DNA from: Nocardioides flavus (ex Wang et al. 2016)
GTDB taxonomy: Bacteria; Actinomycetota; Actinomycetes; Propionibacteriales; Nocardioidaceae
NCBI RefSeq assembly: GCF_014653115.1
Contig: NZ_BNAD01000003.1
Span: forward strand, 1-64,000
Direction of reading: 5' to 3'
Length of the DNA stretch: 64,000 nt
Within the stretch, counting starts at the first letter, position 1, and each line of letters begins with the position of its first letter. Positions 36,101 to 43,480 of the stretch are shown here, piece by piece. A program made the position numbers and the translations under genes. The notes beneath the pieces are model-generated. The model worked only from the letters and a program-made list of their open reading frames with translations. It did no database searches and was not told the origin of the DNA.

Positions 36101-36335
36101 CGGCCTTGCGCGAGAAGGTGAGCGCGAGCACCGCGTCGGGCGAGGCGCCGCGGACCTCGATGCGGTCGACGATCGCCTCGACGAGGGTCGTCGTCTTGCC
36201 GGTGCCGGGACCGGCGAGCACGAGCAACGGACCGCCCTCGTGGTCGACGACGCGCTGCTGGTGCTCGTCGAGCTCGGGCACCACGACCTCGCGGTCGGGC
36301 TGCACCAGGCGGTAGCGGGTGGTCGGCGTGCTCAC
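33102..36335 (-). CDS. adnA: AdnA-type helicase-nuclease subunit
   Basis: A predicted 1077-residue protein. Helicase motifs: VLAGPGTGKTTTLVEAIVD, LTFSRKAAEQLRDRV, FVDEYQDTDPGQVALL, VVGDPHQSIYGFRGADV and LTAHRSKGLEWDLVVVAHV. The C-terminal nuclease module has GQVLHALAERVA, VVVVDFKSARAAP, and four cysteines (ILTCPAQWFF, then CRDCPFTAIC) that form the Fe-S cage. This matches AdnA (Rv3202c). The start is the GTG at 36335. It begins the adnAB operon and lies 68 bp downstream of the barbiturase gene on the same strand, so weak read-through is possible. Confidence 0.92.
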   Translation of the reverse strand: MSTPTTRYRLVQPDREVVVPELDEHQQRVVDHEGGPLLVLAGPGTGKTTTLVEAIVDRIEVRGASPDAVLALTFSRKAAEQLRDRVTARVARTTSAASCSTFHSFAYALVRKYAPAELYEGAIRLLSAPEADVVLRELLRDNPESVVWPEQLRRAAGTRGFVREVQAVLARAREKGLDPAGLRALGIEHDLPELVAAGLFLEQYLTVLDNLGATDYSDLIRRAVIEAEAHRDELRARWSHVFVDEYQDTDPGQVALLRALAGDGRDLTVVGDPHQSIYGFRGADVRGILDFPAAFPTASGAPAPVVVLQRTRRFGPRILLAAGRVAGRLTLTGSIDTAAREAFLAPEAVPGPQGAGRVEVVTYDTERAEAERLADLLRRAHLEDGIAWDRMAVLVRSGRASIPPLRRSLAAAGVPVEVASDDLPLVHDPAVVPLLDALRAVVNLDNDDPDSPDFLDPGRVESLLLSPLGGLDASDLRALVRRLRAREKAAADASERRTSRELLRLAVVEPGFLDGLDGPDVDRAAALATLLGQGARMLAERAGVEDVLWHLWSGTTWPQRLRRQVDGGGAGARRAHRDLDAIVALFDLASRAVEQRDHVGVAAFFASVVAQQLPADTLAEQGVRGAAVRLLTAHRSKGLEWDLVVVAHVQQEGWPDLRRRTTLLGADRIGVDAAGHPDLVPPVTTRALLMEERRLFYVACTRARRRLVVSAVRSPDDDGEQPSRFLEELGVTIDHQDGRPPRPLSLGGLVAELRRTAADPATSPPLRDAAARRLAALAAEEVDGRRLVPSADPSSWWGTRSATRSVQPIRDPEGPVPVSASMLESILTCPAQWFFEREAGGVSAVHQSANLGQVLHALAERVAVGELPAEVEPLMAEVEAVWDRLAFRTPWSRRRELVRIRKSVARFVQWHLDNPREFLGAEQRFASVVDVDGRSVRLTGFADRLEIDDAGRVVVVDFKSARAAPTGPAVAGNLQLALYQYAVDSGALDDPSGRSFSSGGAELVQLGIDDDSASAKVQAQPPHADEGAERLALRAGLARAADLVRSETFPATAGPHCRDCPFTAICPAKGAGSVTVQ

Positions 36336-36403
36336 GGGGCCAACCCCATCACGCGGGACCGACAGTCGCCTGCCGGCCCCGCGCGGGAGCGTACGACGTG
36401 TCG

Positions 36404-37510
36404 TCAGCCGAGGTCGACGATCGCGGCCACGGGGCCGCCGCCCTCGGGGCCCTGGTGGGCCGCGGAGACCGACACGAAGACCGCCGGGTCGCCCGTGACG
36501 GCAGCGGTCACGCCGCCGACGCACGCCTTGATCTGGCGGTGCCAGTGGACGTCGGAGTCGTCGAGCATCGCGTTGCGGCGACCCCGGACCATGCCGTCCT
36601 GGCTGGCCTCGCACTTGAGGAACACGTTGACGAGCCTGCCGTCGAGGTCGCTGGTGCGCGGGCGCTCGGGCAGGTCGAGGCCGGCGGAGCGGATGGCCTC
36701 CCAGATGCCGTCGGAGTCGAGCGCGTCCTTCATCACCGAGTGGCCGATGCGGTAGCGGCCGCCGACGCCCTTGGCGTTGCCGACCACCACGATCTGGGCC
36801 TGGTCGAGCTCGACGCCCGAGGAGCACGACGCCACGGAGGAGTACAGCTCACGGTTGTGCATGACGTCGGCGTCGGTCGGCATGTCGATCTCCCCGAGCG
36901 CGACGGCGATGCCGAGGCCGGTGACGCCGTTGGAGAGGTCCATCGACTCGTGGGTGTGCTCGGTCCAGACCTTCTTGCCGCGCGACTTGGCGTCACGGAT
37001 GGTGTGGATCGTCAGCAGCGGGGTCTTGGTCTGCACGTAGTGCACGTCGGCGGGGTCGGTGATGCCGGCGCGCTCCATGGCGACCCTCACGCCCGCGGCG
37101 ACCTTCTCGATCATCGCGGTGTAGCCGATCTCCTCCGGCAGGATCGCCTCGCTCATCGCGAAGCCGGCGGTGAGGCGCATCTCCTCGCGCGAGGGGTCGT
37201 CCTCGGGCACGTCGGTGGTGGCGAAGATCGTGGCGTGGGGGCTGATCACGCCGTCGGTGCCGCCCGACCACACGATCGGCACGCCCTTGACCTGCTCGGG
37301 GTCGGCGCCCTTGGCGACCAGCGCCTCGCGGAACGCGCGGTCGGCGATGATGCGCGTGTAGTCGTTGACGCCGCCGTTGCCCTCGGTCTTGCCGATGATC
37401 GCGAAGACCCGGTCGGCGGCGATGACCCCGTCGTCGATGAGCTTCGTCAGCTCCGAGGCGTCGGCCACGGAGTGGATGGGGACCTTGCGGACCTCGATGG
37501 CAGAGGGCAT
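36404..37510 (-). CDS. Barbiturase / cyanuric acid amidohydrolase family enzyme (ring-opening amidohydrolase)
   Basis: A predicted 368-residue protein of the AtzD/barbiturase family, which opens six-membered cyclic imides. The three tandem-domain Lys/Ser catalytic stations are visible: [11 protein letters not shown] and [18 protein letters not shown] and [13 protein letters not shown], and [17 protein letters not shown] with [15 protein letters not shown]. Members act on barbiturate (giving ureidomalonate) or cyanurate; the sequence alone does not decide. The carbamate kinase gene just upstream and the uracil-type permease elsewhere in the window favour barbiturate. I chose the ATG at 37510, with GAAAGGAAG upstream. 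Neither an AtzE/F-like biuret or allophanate gene nor a cyanurate importer is seen. Confidence 0.88.
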   Translation of the reverse strand: MPSAIEVRKVPIHSVADASELTKLIDDGVIAADRVFAIIGKTEGNGGVNDYTRIIADRAFREALVAKGADPEQVKGVPIVWSGGTDGVISPHATIFATTDVPEDDPSREEMRLTAGFAMSEAILPEEIGYTAMIEKVAAGVRVAMERAGITDPADVHYVQTKTPLLTIHTIRDAKSRGKKVWTEHTHESMDLSNGVTGLGIAVALGEIDMPTDADVMHNRELYSSVASCSSGVELDQAQIVVVGNAKGVGGRYRIGHSVMKDALDSDGIWEAIRSAGLDLPERPRTSDLDGRLVNVFLKCEASQDGMVRGRRNAMLDDSDVHWHRQIKACVGGVTAAVTGDPAVFVSVSAAHQGPEGGGPVAAIVDLG

Positions 37511-37535
37511 GGCAGTGCTTCCTTTCGGGTTGTGG

Positions 37536-38471
37536 TCAGTTCGGTACGACGACGGTGCCGGCGTCACCGGCGACGGCGTCGGTGATGTGGTCGAGGCTGG
37601 TGATCACGCCGCGCTTTCCGGTGGCCTCGACGAAGCGGCACACCGCGTCGACCTTGGGGCCCATCGAGCCCGAGGCGAAGTGGCCCTCCTCGGCGTACGC
37701 GCGGAGCTGGCCGACGGTGACGGTGCCGAGCGGCTCGGCGTCGGGCGTGCCCCAGCGGATGACGGCGTGGGACACGTCGGTGGCGATCACGAGCACGTCG
37801 GCGTCGGTGGTCTGCGCGAGCAGGGCCGCACCGAGGTCCTTGTCGATCACGGCCTCCACGCCGACCAGTGAGCCGTCTGGGCGGCGTACGTGCGGGATGC
37901 CGCCACCACCGTTGGCCACGACGACGAAGCCGGCCTCGATCAGCGCCAGGACGGCCGGGGCGTCGATGATCTCGCGCGGCTCGGGCGAGGCGACGACGCG
38001 GCGCCAGCCCTTCTCGCCGCGGTCCTCCCAGGTCTCGCCGTGGTCCACCAGGACCTTGGCCTCGGCCTCGGGCAGGTGCCGCCCGATCGGCTTGGTCGGG
38101 TGGGTGAAGCCCTCGTCGTCGGCGTCCACGAGCGTACGGGTCACGAGCGCGGCGCATCGGCGGTCGACCGACCGGGCCGCCAGCTCGCCGTCGAGGGCGT
38201 CCATCAGCACGAAGCCGAGCGTGGCCTGCGTCTGCGCACCGCACCAGTCCAGCGGGACGGGCGGCACGACGCCCGCGGCGAGCTCGTTCTTGACGAGCAG
38301 GTTGCCGACCTGGGGGCCGTTGCCGTGGGTGATGACGACGTCGTGGTCGTGCTCGAGCAGGCCCGCGACCGCGGCCATCGCCACGCCGGCCGCCTCGATC
38401 TGGTCCTCGGGGCGCGCGCGGCCGTCGGCGTTGGTCATGGCGTTTCCGCCGAGTGCGAGCAGGACCCTCAT
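37536..38471 (-). CDS. Carbamate kinase
   Basis: A predicted 311-residue amino-acid-kinase-fold enzyme. [78 protein letters not shown] and [18 protein letters not shown] fit carbamate kinases (ArcC/AllK). The enzyme makes ATP from carbamoyl phosphate. No arginine deiminase or ornithine carbamoyltransferase gene is nearby, so a source other than arginine is likely. It starts the operon with the barbiturase gene (25 bp gap) and has the shared operator-like motif 37 bp upstream of its start. Confidence 0.9.
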   Translation of the reverse strand: MRVLLALGGNAMTNADGRARPEDQIEAAGVAMAAVAGLLEHDHDVVITHGNGPQVGNLLVKNELAAGVVPPVPLDWCGAQTQATLGFVLMDALDGELAARSVDRRCAALVTRTLVDADDEGFTHPTKPIGRHLPEAEAKVLVDHGETWEDRGEKGWRRVVASPEPREIIDAPAVLALIEAGFVVVANGGGGIPHVRRPDGSLVGVEAVIDKDLGAALLAQTTDADVLVIATDVSHAVIRWGTPDAEPLGTVTVGQLRAYAEEGHFASGSMGPKVDAVCRFVEATGKRGVITSLDHITDAVAGDAGTVVVPN

Positions 38472-38507
38472 GGCGCAAACCTAGTGTCGGCGCTCACACC
38501 GCCCCAC

Positions 38508-38521
38508 GGCAGATTCGGCCA
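38508..38521. promoter_or_regulatory. Operator-like motif upstream of carbamate kinase (site B)
   Basis: GGCAGATTCGGCCA here is, on the minus strand, TGGCCGAATCTGCC. It matches the 14-15 bp element found also at 49775, 58179 and 62041 (consensus TGGCSNNATCTGCC). It is in the short intergenic space 37 bp upstream of the carbamate kinase start. Confidence 0.5.
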
Positions 38522-38626
38522 ACGACGGCCGGGATCGATGGCAACAGTTGTTACGTGCGGAGGGGCAAACCAGGCTGGCGGGGAAGATCCTCGCGACATT
38601 CCGGGCGCGATCGTCCCCACTGTTCG

Positions 38627-39472
38627 TCAGGCAATGACGCGGTACCGCTCGAGACGGCGGCCGGTGGCGCGCGAGCTGGCCAGGCACTCGACGACGGTGA
38701 GCACCTTGGTCGGACTCATCCAGCCCTGCGACGGCTTGTGGAGCGCCCAGCCGCCACCGAGCGTCACCGCCGCGTGCTCCACGAGGCCGGAGGGCGCGCG
38801 CCACACGAGCACGGTGCCCGGCGCTTCGTCGCGTCCTCCGGGCCGGGTGTGTGCTGCGAGCCAGTCCTCGAAGGGTTCGCGCAGCATCCAGACCTCGTCG
38901 GCCCCTGCCACCCCGGCGGCTGCCATGACGGTGCCGAAGCAGTTGGGCCCGCTGCGCTCGGGGAAGGTGCCGGCGATGCGTCGTGCACCGGGCACGACGC
39001 CGGCAGCGGCCCCCCAAACCTCCTCAGGGACCTCGTCGTGGCGGCTCGGGCGTCGCCCCTCCTCGACGTAGTCGGTCAGCGCCTCCGACTCCACGCGCGC
39101 GAGCAGCGACGGCCACCACACGAACCGGTGGCCGTCGGCCTGCCGTCGCACGGCTGCACCGAGCCGCGGCTCCCAGGCCCGGACGCTCGGCACGACCTCG
39201 CGACCCCACGTGACCTGCGCGCGCACGAGCCGGGCACGAAGGACACGTGGCAGCGCCGCGAGCCCGTCCTCGTCGAGCCACACGTGCCGCAGCCCGCCGG
39301 GCGGGCCGTAGAGGCAGAAGGTGTCCCGGACCTCGTCGCCGAGCTCCTCCTCGCGACCGCCGACCGCCACCGCGAGCGCCTCGTCGGCGAGGAACGGCTG
39401 GATGCTAGGGGCGAACCAGCCGGCCCACCGCTCGACGAGCCGGGACGGGACGTCGATGCCGAGGACATGCAC
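38627..39472 (-). CDS. Uncharacterised protein with possible Cys/His papain-like active site
   Basis: A predicted 281-residue protein of unknown family. The C-terminal half has GPNCFGTVMAAAG followed about 55 residues later by VEHAAVTLGGGWALHKPSQG, an order of Cys then His as in NlpC/P60-like or permuted papain folds. The N-terminal half is a mixed segment with several Trp and Arg residues. It is cytoplasmic as far as I can see. It lies downstream of the antiporter gene on the same strand (23 bp gap). The start may be the GTG at 39472. Confidence 0.55.
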   Translation of the reverse strand: MHVLGIDVPSRLVERWAGWFAPSIQPFLADEALAVAVGGREEELGDEVRDTFCLYGPPGGLRHVWLDEDGLAALPRVLRARLVRAQVTWGREVVPSVRAWEPRLGAAVRRQADGHRFVWWPSLLARVESEALTDYVEEGRRPSRHDEVPEEVWGAAAGVVPGARRIAGTFPERSGPNCFGTVMAAAGVAGADEVWMLREPFEDWLAAHTRPGGRDEAPGTVLVWRAPSGLVEHAAVTLGGGWALHKPSQGWMSPTKVLTVVECLASSRATGRRLERYRVIA

Positions 39473-39495
39473 GCGCAGACCCTCTCACGAGTGCC

Positions 39496-41016
39496 TCATC
39501 GGCCCACCGGGGTGGTGGCGCGGGACGCCCGGACGTCGTCGTACCAGCCGGCCAGGCGTCCGCTGCGGCTGACCGCACGCAGCCGCTCCTCCACCGCGCC
39601 CCGCGCCTCGCGGGAGGTCGCCACGAGCGCGTGGTCGCCGGCCCGCAGGGTGGTGTCGGGCCCGGGGACGAAGACCTCGCCGCCGCGCATCACGAGCGAC
39701 AGCACCGCCCCGGCCGGCAGGCGGAGCTCGGCGACCTCCACGCCGGCCAGCTGGGAGCCCGGGCCGACGGAGAACTGCACCAGGGTGGCGTGCAGGTCGT
39801 CGAGCGGTGCGGAGTCGATCGACACGTCCCGGGGCGCGACCGGCTCCGTCACCCCGAGCCGCCGCGCCGCCCACGGCAGCGTCGGCCCCTGCACGAGGGT
39901 GAAGACCACGACCAGCACGAAGACGACGTCGAAGACCCGCTCGGCGCCTTGCAGCCCCACGGCCGCCGGGATCGTCGCCAGCACGATCGGCACCGCCCCG
40001 CGCAGCCCCGCCCAGCTGATGAACGCCTGCTCGCGCCACGGCACGCGGAAGGGTGTCGCGCACACCAGCACCGACAGGGGGCGCGCGACGAAGGTCAGGA
40101 CGGCACCGACGACGAGCGCGGTCGGCAGCGCGTCGGGCAGCCGGGCCGGGCTCGCGAGGAGGCCGAGCAGCACGAAGAGGCCGATCTGGGCGAGCCAGGC
40201 GAGGGACTCGACGAACCCCGTCGTGGTCCCCTGGTGCGGGAGGCGGGCGTTGCCGAGGGTGAGCCCGGCGACGTAGATCGCGAGGAAGGGGCTCGCGCCC
40301 GCGACCCCGGCCACGGCGAAGGCCAGGAAGGTGAGGGCGACGGTCGCCAGGGGGTAGAGGCCCGCAGCGGGCAGGGCGCTGCGGCTGAGCAGCCACTGGC
40401 CCGCCAGCGCCACGGCGGCGCCGAGGACGGCTCCCACCACGAGCTGGTAGGCGATCATGGCGCCGACCCCCACGACGCCGGCCTCGCTCCAGGCGCTGGA
40501 CGTCACGACGGTGACCAGGATGATGACCGGGGGGTCGTTGAAGCCGGACTCGGCCTCCACCACCGCTCGCAGCCGTCCCTTGACAGGCAGCCTGCGCAGC
40601 ACCGAGAAGACCGCCGCCGCGTCGGTCGACGACACGACCGCCCCCAGGAGCACGGCGGTGCGCACGTCGACGTCGAGCAGCACGTAGACCAGTCCGGACG
40701 TCACGCCCACGGACACGAAGACGCCGACCGTCGCCAGCACCCCGGCCAACCAGCCGACCGGGCGCACGACACGCAGATCGGTGCTGAACCCGCCCTCGGC
40801 GAGGATCACCGCCAGCGCCACCGACCCGAGCACCTGGGTGAGGGCGGCGTCGTCGAAGTCGAGGCCGAGACCGGACTCGCCGATGGCCAGCCCGACGCAG
40901 AGGAACACCAGCAGGGTCGGCAGGCCAGCGCCCGACAGCAGCCGCACCGCGGTCACGCAGCCCAGGAGGACCGCGGTGGTCACGAGCAGGACCACGTTGA
41001 GCTCGTCGGCGCTCAC
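39496..41016 (-). CDS. Cation/proton antiporter of the CPA1/NhaP2 type with TrkA-C domain
   Basis: A predicted 506-residue membrane protein with about 12-13 helices (for example LPTLLVFLCVGLAIGESGLG, GAVVSSTDAAAVFSVLRRLP, ESGFNDPPVIILV). The FNDP and SSTDAAAV motifs are typical of potassium/proton antiporters of the CvrA/NhaP2 group. From about residue 410 the cytoplasmic part (VEVAELRLPAGAVLSLVMRG, TTLRAGDHALVATSREARGA) is a TrkA-C nucleotide/ion-sensing domain. It would export K+ or Na+ in exchange for H+. It is divergent from the histidine kinase gene. Confidence 0.88.
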   Translation of the reverse strand: MSADELNVVLLVTTAVLLGCVTAVRLLSGAGLPTLLVFLCVGLAIGESGLGLDFDDAALTQVLGSVALAVILAEGGFSTDLRVVRPVGWLAGVLATVGVFVSVGVTSGLVYVLLDVDVRTAVLLGAVVSSTDAAAVFSVLRRLPVKGRLRAVVEAESGFNDPPVIILVTVVTSSAWSEAGVVGVGAMIAYQLVVGAVLGAAVALAGQWLLSRSALPAAGLYPLATVALTFLAFAVAGVAGASPFLAIYVAGLTLGNARLPHQGTTTGFVESLAWLAQIGLFVLLGLLASPARLPDALPTALVVGAVLTFVARPLSVLVCATPFRVPWREQAFISWAGLRGAVPIVLATIPAAVGLQGAERVFDVVFVLVVVFTLVQGPTLPWAARRLGVTEPVAPRDVSIDSAPLDDLHATLVQFSVGPGSQLAGVEVAELRLPAGAVLSLVMRGGEVFVPGPDTTLRAGDHALVATSREARGAVEERLRAVSRSGRLAGWYDDVRASRATTPVGR

Positions 41017-41127
41017 GGATCTCTCCGGGGGGCGAGCAGCACCTCGACCCGCGTCACCTCCAGTGCCTCAGCGGCGTGGGCGTCGGGCGGCATGCCTCGA
41101 GTCTTCGTCGCCCACGCGCCGGATCCC

Positions 41128-41145
41128 ATGGGGTGCTGACCCCAT
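41128..41145. promoter_or_regulatory. 18-bp dyad in front of the two-component operon
   Basis: ATGGGGT, spacer GCTG, ACCCCAT form a perfect 7-bp inverted repeat. A further half-site TGGGGT lies at 41155-41160, right before the kinase start. It sits between the divergent antiporter and kinase genes and could be an operator of the NarL-type regulator. Confidence 0.45.
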
Positions 41146-41160
41146 CTGGGAAAGTGGGGT

Positions 41161-42132
41161 ATGCGCCTGCCGAGCCACGTCCCGCTCTTCTGGACGATCT
41201 TCCTGCTCAACGGCGTGGTGCTCGTGGTCGCGGTTCTGCTGCTGCTCTTCTCCCCCGCCCGGGTCTCCGCCGACGCCGTGCGGTCGGAGATCCTCGTCGT
41301 CGGCGCGGGCCTGACGGTGATGCTGCTGACCAACGCAGTGCTCATCCGCTGGGCGCTCGCCCCGCTGCACCGGCTGATCGCCCGCCTCGAGGGCATCGAG
41401 CACCTCGAGCCGATCGAGCTGCCGGAGGAGGGTTCGGGCCCGGCGCCCGGCATCGCGCGCAGCGTCAACCGGCTGCTGGCCCGGCTCGCGGAGGAGCGCC
41501 GCACGGGAGATGCCCGGGCGCTCGCGGCGCAGGAGGCGGAGCGGCACCGGATCGCCCAGGAGCTGCACGACGAGGTGGGCCAGAGCCTGACGGTCGTGCT
41601 CCTCGGTCTCAAGCAGCTCGAGTCCCGCGCTCCGGCGGCGCTGGTGCCCGACCTGGCCGCGGTGCGCGAGAGCGCGCGCACCGGCCTCGACGACGTACGC
41701 CGGGTGGCGCGCCGCCTGCGTCCCGGCGTCCTGGAGGACCTCGGTATCACCAGCGCGCTGGCCGCGCTGGCGACCGACTTCGCCGACCACAGCGGCGCGT
41801 CCGTACGCCGGTCCTTCGCTCCTGGCCTGCCGGCGCTGCGCCCCGAGGCGGAGGTGGTGCTCTACCGCGTCGCGCAGGAGGCGCTCACCAACGCCGCCCG
41901 CCACGCCGAGGCGAGCGAGGTCGAGCTGTCGCTGCAGAAGGTCGGGCAGCACGTCGTGCTCGAGGTCCGTGACGACGGCCGCGGGTTCGCCGGGCTCGAG
42001 GAGGGCTCGGGTCTCATGGGCATGCGTGAGCGCGCGGCCCTGGTGGGCGCGGAGCTGGCCGTGACCAGCCAGCCGCGGCACGGCACCACGGTGCGCCTGC
42101 GCGTGCCGGTCACGACCGGGGAGGTCGCGTGA
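41161..42132 (+). CDS. NarL-type sensor histidine kinase (HisKA_3)
   Basis: A predicted 323-residue protein. Two transmembrane helices (about 9-31 and 44-64) flank a very short extracytoplasmic loop, so it likely senses the membrane itself or an intramembrane signal. A HAMP-like linker follows; the phosphoacceptor is His136 in RIAQELHDEVGQSLTVVL. The ATPase part has AQEALTNAARHAEASEVEL and VRDDGRGFAGLEEGSGLMGM. The start ATG at 41161 has no ribosome-binding site and may be leaderless. It overlaps the regulator gene by GTGA, so the pair is co-translated. Confidence 0.9.
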   Translation: MRLPSHVPLFWTIFLLNGVVLVVAVLLLLFSPARVSADAVRSEILVVGAGLTVMLLTNAVLIRWALAPLHRLIARLEGIEHLEPIELPEEGSGPAPGIARSVNRLLARLAEERRTGDARALAAQEAERHRIAQELHDEVGQSLTVVLLGLKQLESRAPAALVPDLAAVRESARTGLDDVRRVARRLRPGVLEDLGITSALAALATDFADHSGASVRRSFAPGLPALRPEAEVVLYRVAQEALTNAARHAEASEVELSLQKVGQHVVLEVRDDGRGFAGLEEGSGLMGMRERAALVGAELAVTSQPRHGTTVRLRVPVTTGEVA

Positions 42133-42773
42133 TCCGCATCCTTCTCGCCGACGACCACACGCTCGTGCGCCGGGGCGTACGCCTCATCCTCGAGCAGGAG
42201 CCGGACCTCTCGGTGGTCGCGGAGGCCGCCGACGGCGCCGAGGCGGTCCAGCGGGTCCGCGACACCGAGGTCGACCTCGTCGTGCTCGACATCGCGATGC
42301 CGCGGATGACCGGGCTGCAGGCGGCCGCAGAGATCGCGCAGCGTCGCGACCCGCCGAAGATCCTCATGCTGTCGATGCACGACAACGAGCAGTACTTCTT
42401 CGGCGCGCTCAAGGCCGGCGCGAGCGGCTACGTCCTGAAGTCCGTCGCCGACGAGGACCTCGTCGGCGCGTGCCGGGCAGCGATGCGCGGCGAGACGTTC
42501 CTCTACCCCGGCGCGGAAAGCACGCTGGTGCGCGACTACCTCGACCGGCTGCGCCGCGGCGAGCGGGTGCCGCCCTCGGTGCTCACCGCGCGCGAGGACC
42601 AGGTGATCAAGCTGATCGCCGAGGGACGCTCGTCGCGCGAGATCGCCAAGGAGCTGCACATCGCCCTCAAGACGGTCGAGGGCCACCGCGCGAACATCCT
42701 CGGCAAGCTCGGGATGCGCGACCGGGTCGAGCTGACCCGCTATGCCATCAGGGCGGGGCTCATCGAGCCGTGA
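42129..42773 (+). CDS. NarL/LuxR-family response regulator
   Basis: A predicted 214-residue protein. Receiver: LADDHTLVRRGVRL, phosphoacceptor Asp54 in VVLDIAMPRMTGLQ, and Lys in GASGYVLKSVADEDL. The C-terminal LuxR-type HTH is REDQVIKLIAEGRSSREIAK, then ELHIALKTVEGHRANILGKL. It partners with the histidine kinase encoded just before it. Targets are not evident, but the dyad upstream of the kinase gene is a candidate. Confidence 0.92.
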   Translation: MIRILLADDHTLVRRGVRLILEQEPDLSVVAEAADGAEAVQRVRDTEVDLVVLDIAMPRMTGLQAAAEIAQRRDPPKILMLSMHDNEQYFFGALKAGASGYVLKSVADEDLVGACRAAMRGETFLYPGAESTLVRDYLDRLRRGERVPPSVLTAREDQVIKLIAEGRSSREIAKELHIALKTVEGHRANILGKLGMRDRVELTRYAIRAGLIEP

Positions 42774-42833
42774 GCCCCGCACGTCGCACCGTCAGGCGGT
42801 GGTGACGGTGACCGTCGTCGAGCAGCTCGAGGC

Positions 42834-43315
42834 TTAGCTGTTGAGGTCGTTGGCGTACGCCTCGCGGCGGGCGGAGGTCCAGCTGCGCGCGCCGGAGCCC
42901 CAGGCCTCGGCGAGGGGCACCATGTGGTCGATGTCGACGTCGGAGGCCAGGGTCCAGGACACACGGTCGTAGTAGGAGAACCCGCGACCGGTGGACACCG
43001 TGCACTTGCCGGAGGTGGTGTAGGTGATCGGGGTGTCGGGCTCCGCCTCGCTGACGAGCACCTCGGCACGGGCGTTCTGGCAGTCGCCGTTGGCGTCCAC
43101 CCAGTGCTTGAAGAGCGTGCGGTCGTAGCCGGTGTTGGACTCCGCCGCGGTCGGCACGGCCGCCACGGCCTGGGCGAGCGACCCGGAGAAGGTGGCGGCC
43201 TGTGCCGGGGCGCGGGCACGAGCAGCACCAGCGAACCGACGACGGTGGCCAGCAGGGCGGTGGACCACCGCCGGGCGAGGGCGGGCAGGGCGGGGTGCAT
43301 CCGAGAACGAGACAT
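42834..43315 (-). pseudogene. Secreted HNH-family nuclease, frameshifted and C-terminally short
   Basis: A good signal peptide starts at 43315 (MSRSRMHPALPALARRWSTA, then LLATVVGSLVLLVPAP) after CAGGAGAT, but the mature part is in a different frame: AQAATFSGSLAQAVAAVPTA, TGYDRTLFKHWVDANGDCQN, then SDVDIDHMVPLAEAW, the HNH core. The frames join if one base is removed from the GGGG at 43207-43210 (plus strand). The protein stops right after RREAYANDLNS, before the usual second half with the NxxK region of this family. It is therefore damaged, unless the shift is a homopolymer error; the short end would still be unexplained. Confidence 0.7.
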
Positions 43316-43480
43316 CGAGATCTCCTGCGTGAGGCAGGCCCGATGCCTGCGTCTGCGCACTTCCTACTGTCGCCACCTGTCCGCGGACGGACGACGCGCG
43401 GAACGACACGCAGACGTCATGCGGACGTCACGCGACGGCGTGCCGGACCGCTCGGCCGGGCGGGCTGGGCCATCGGTGCG

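Noticed and set aside
36404..37510. Cyanuric acid hydrolase of s-triazine degradation
   Set aside because: The family includes it, but no biuret or allophanate hydrolase or triazine gene accompanies it; barbiturase fits the other genes better.
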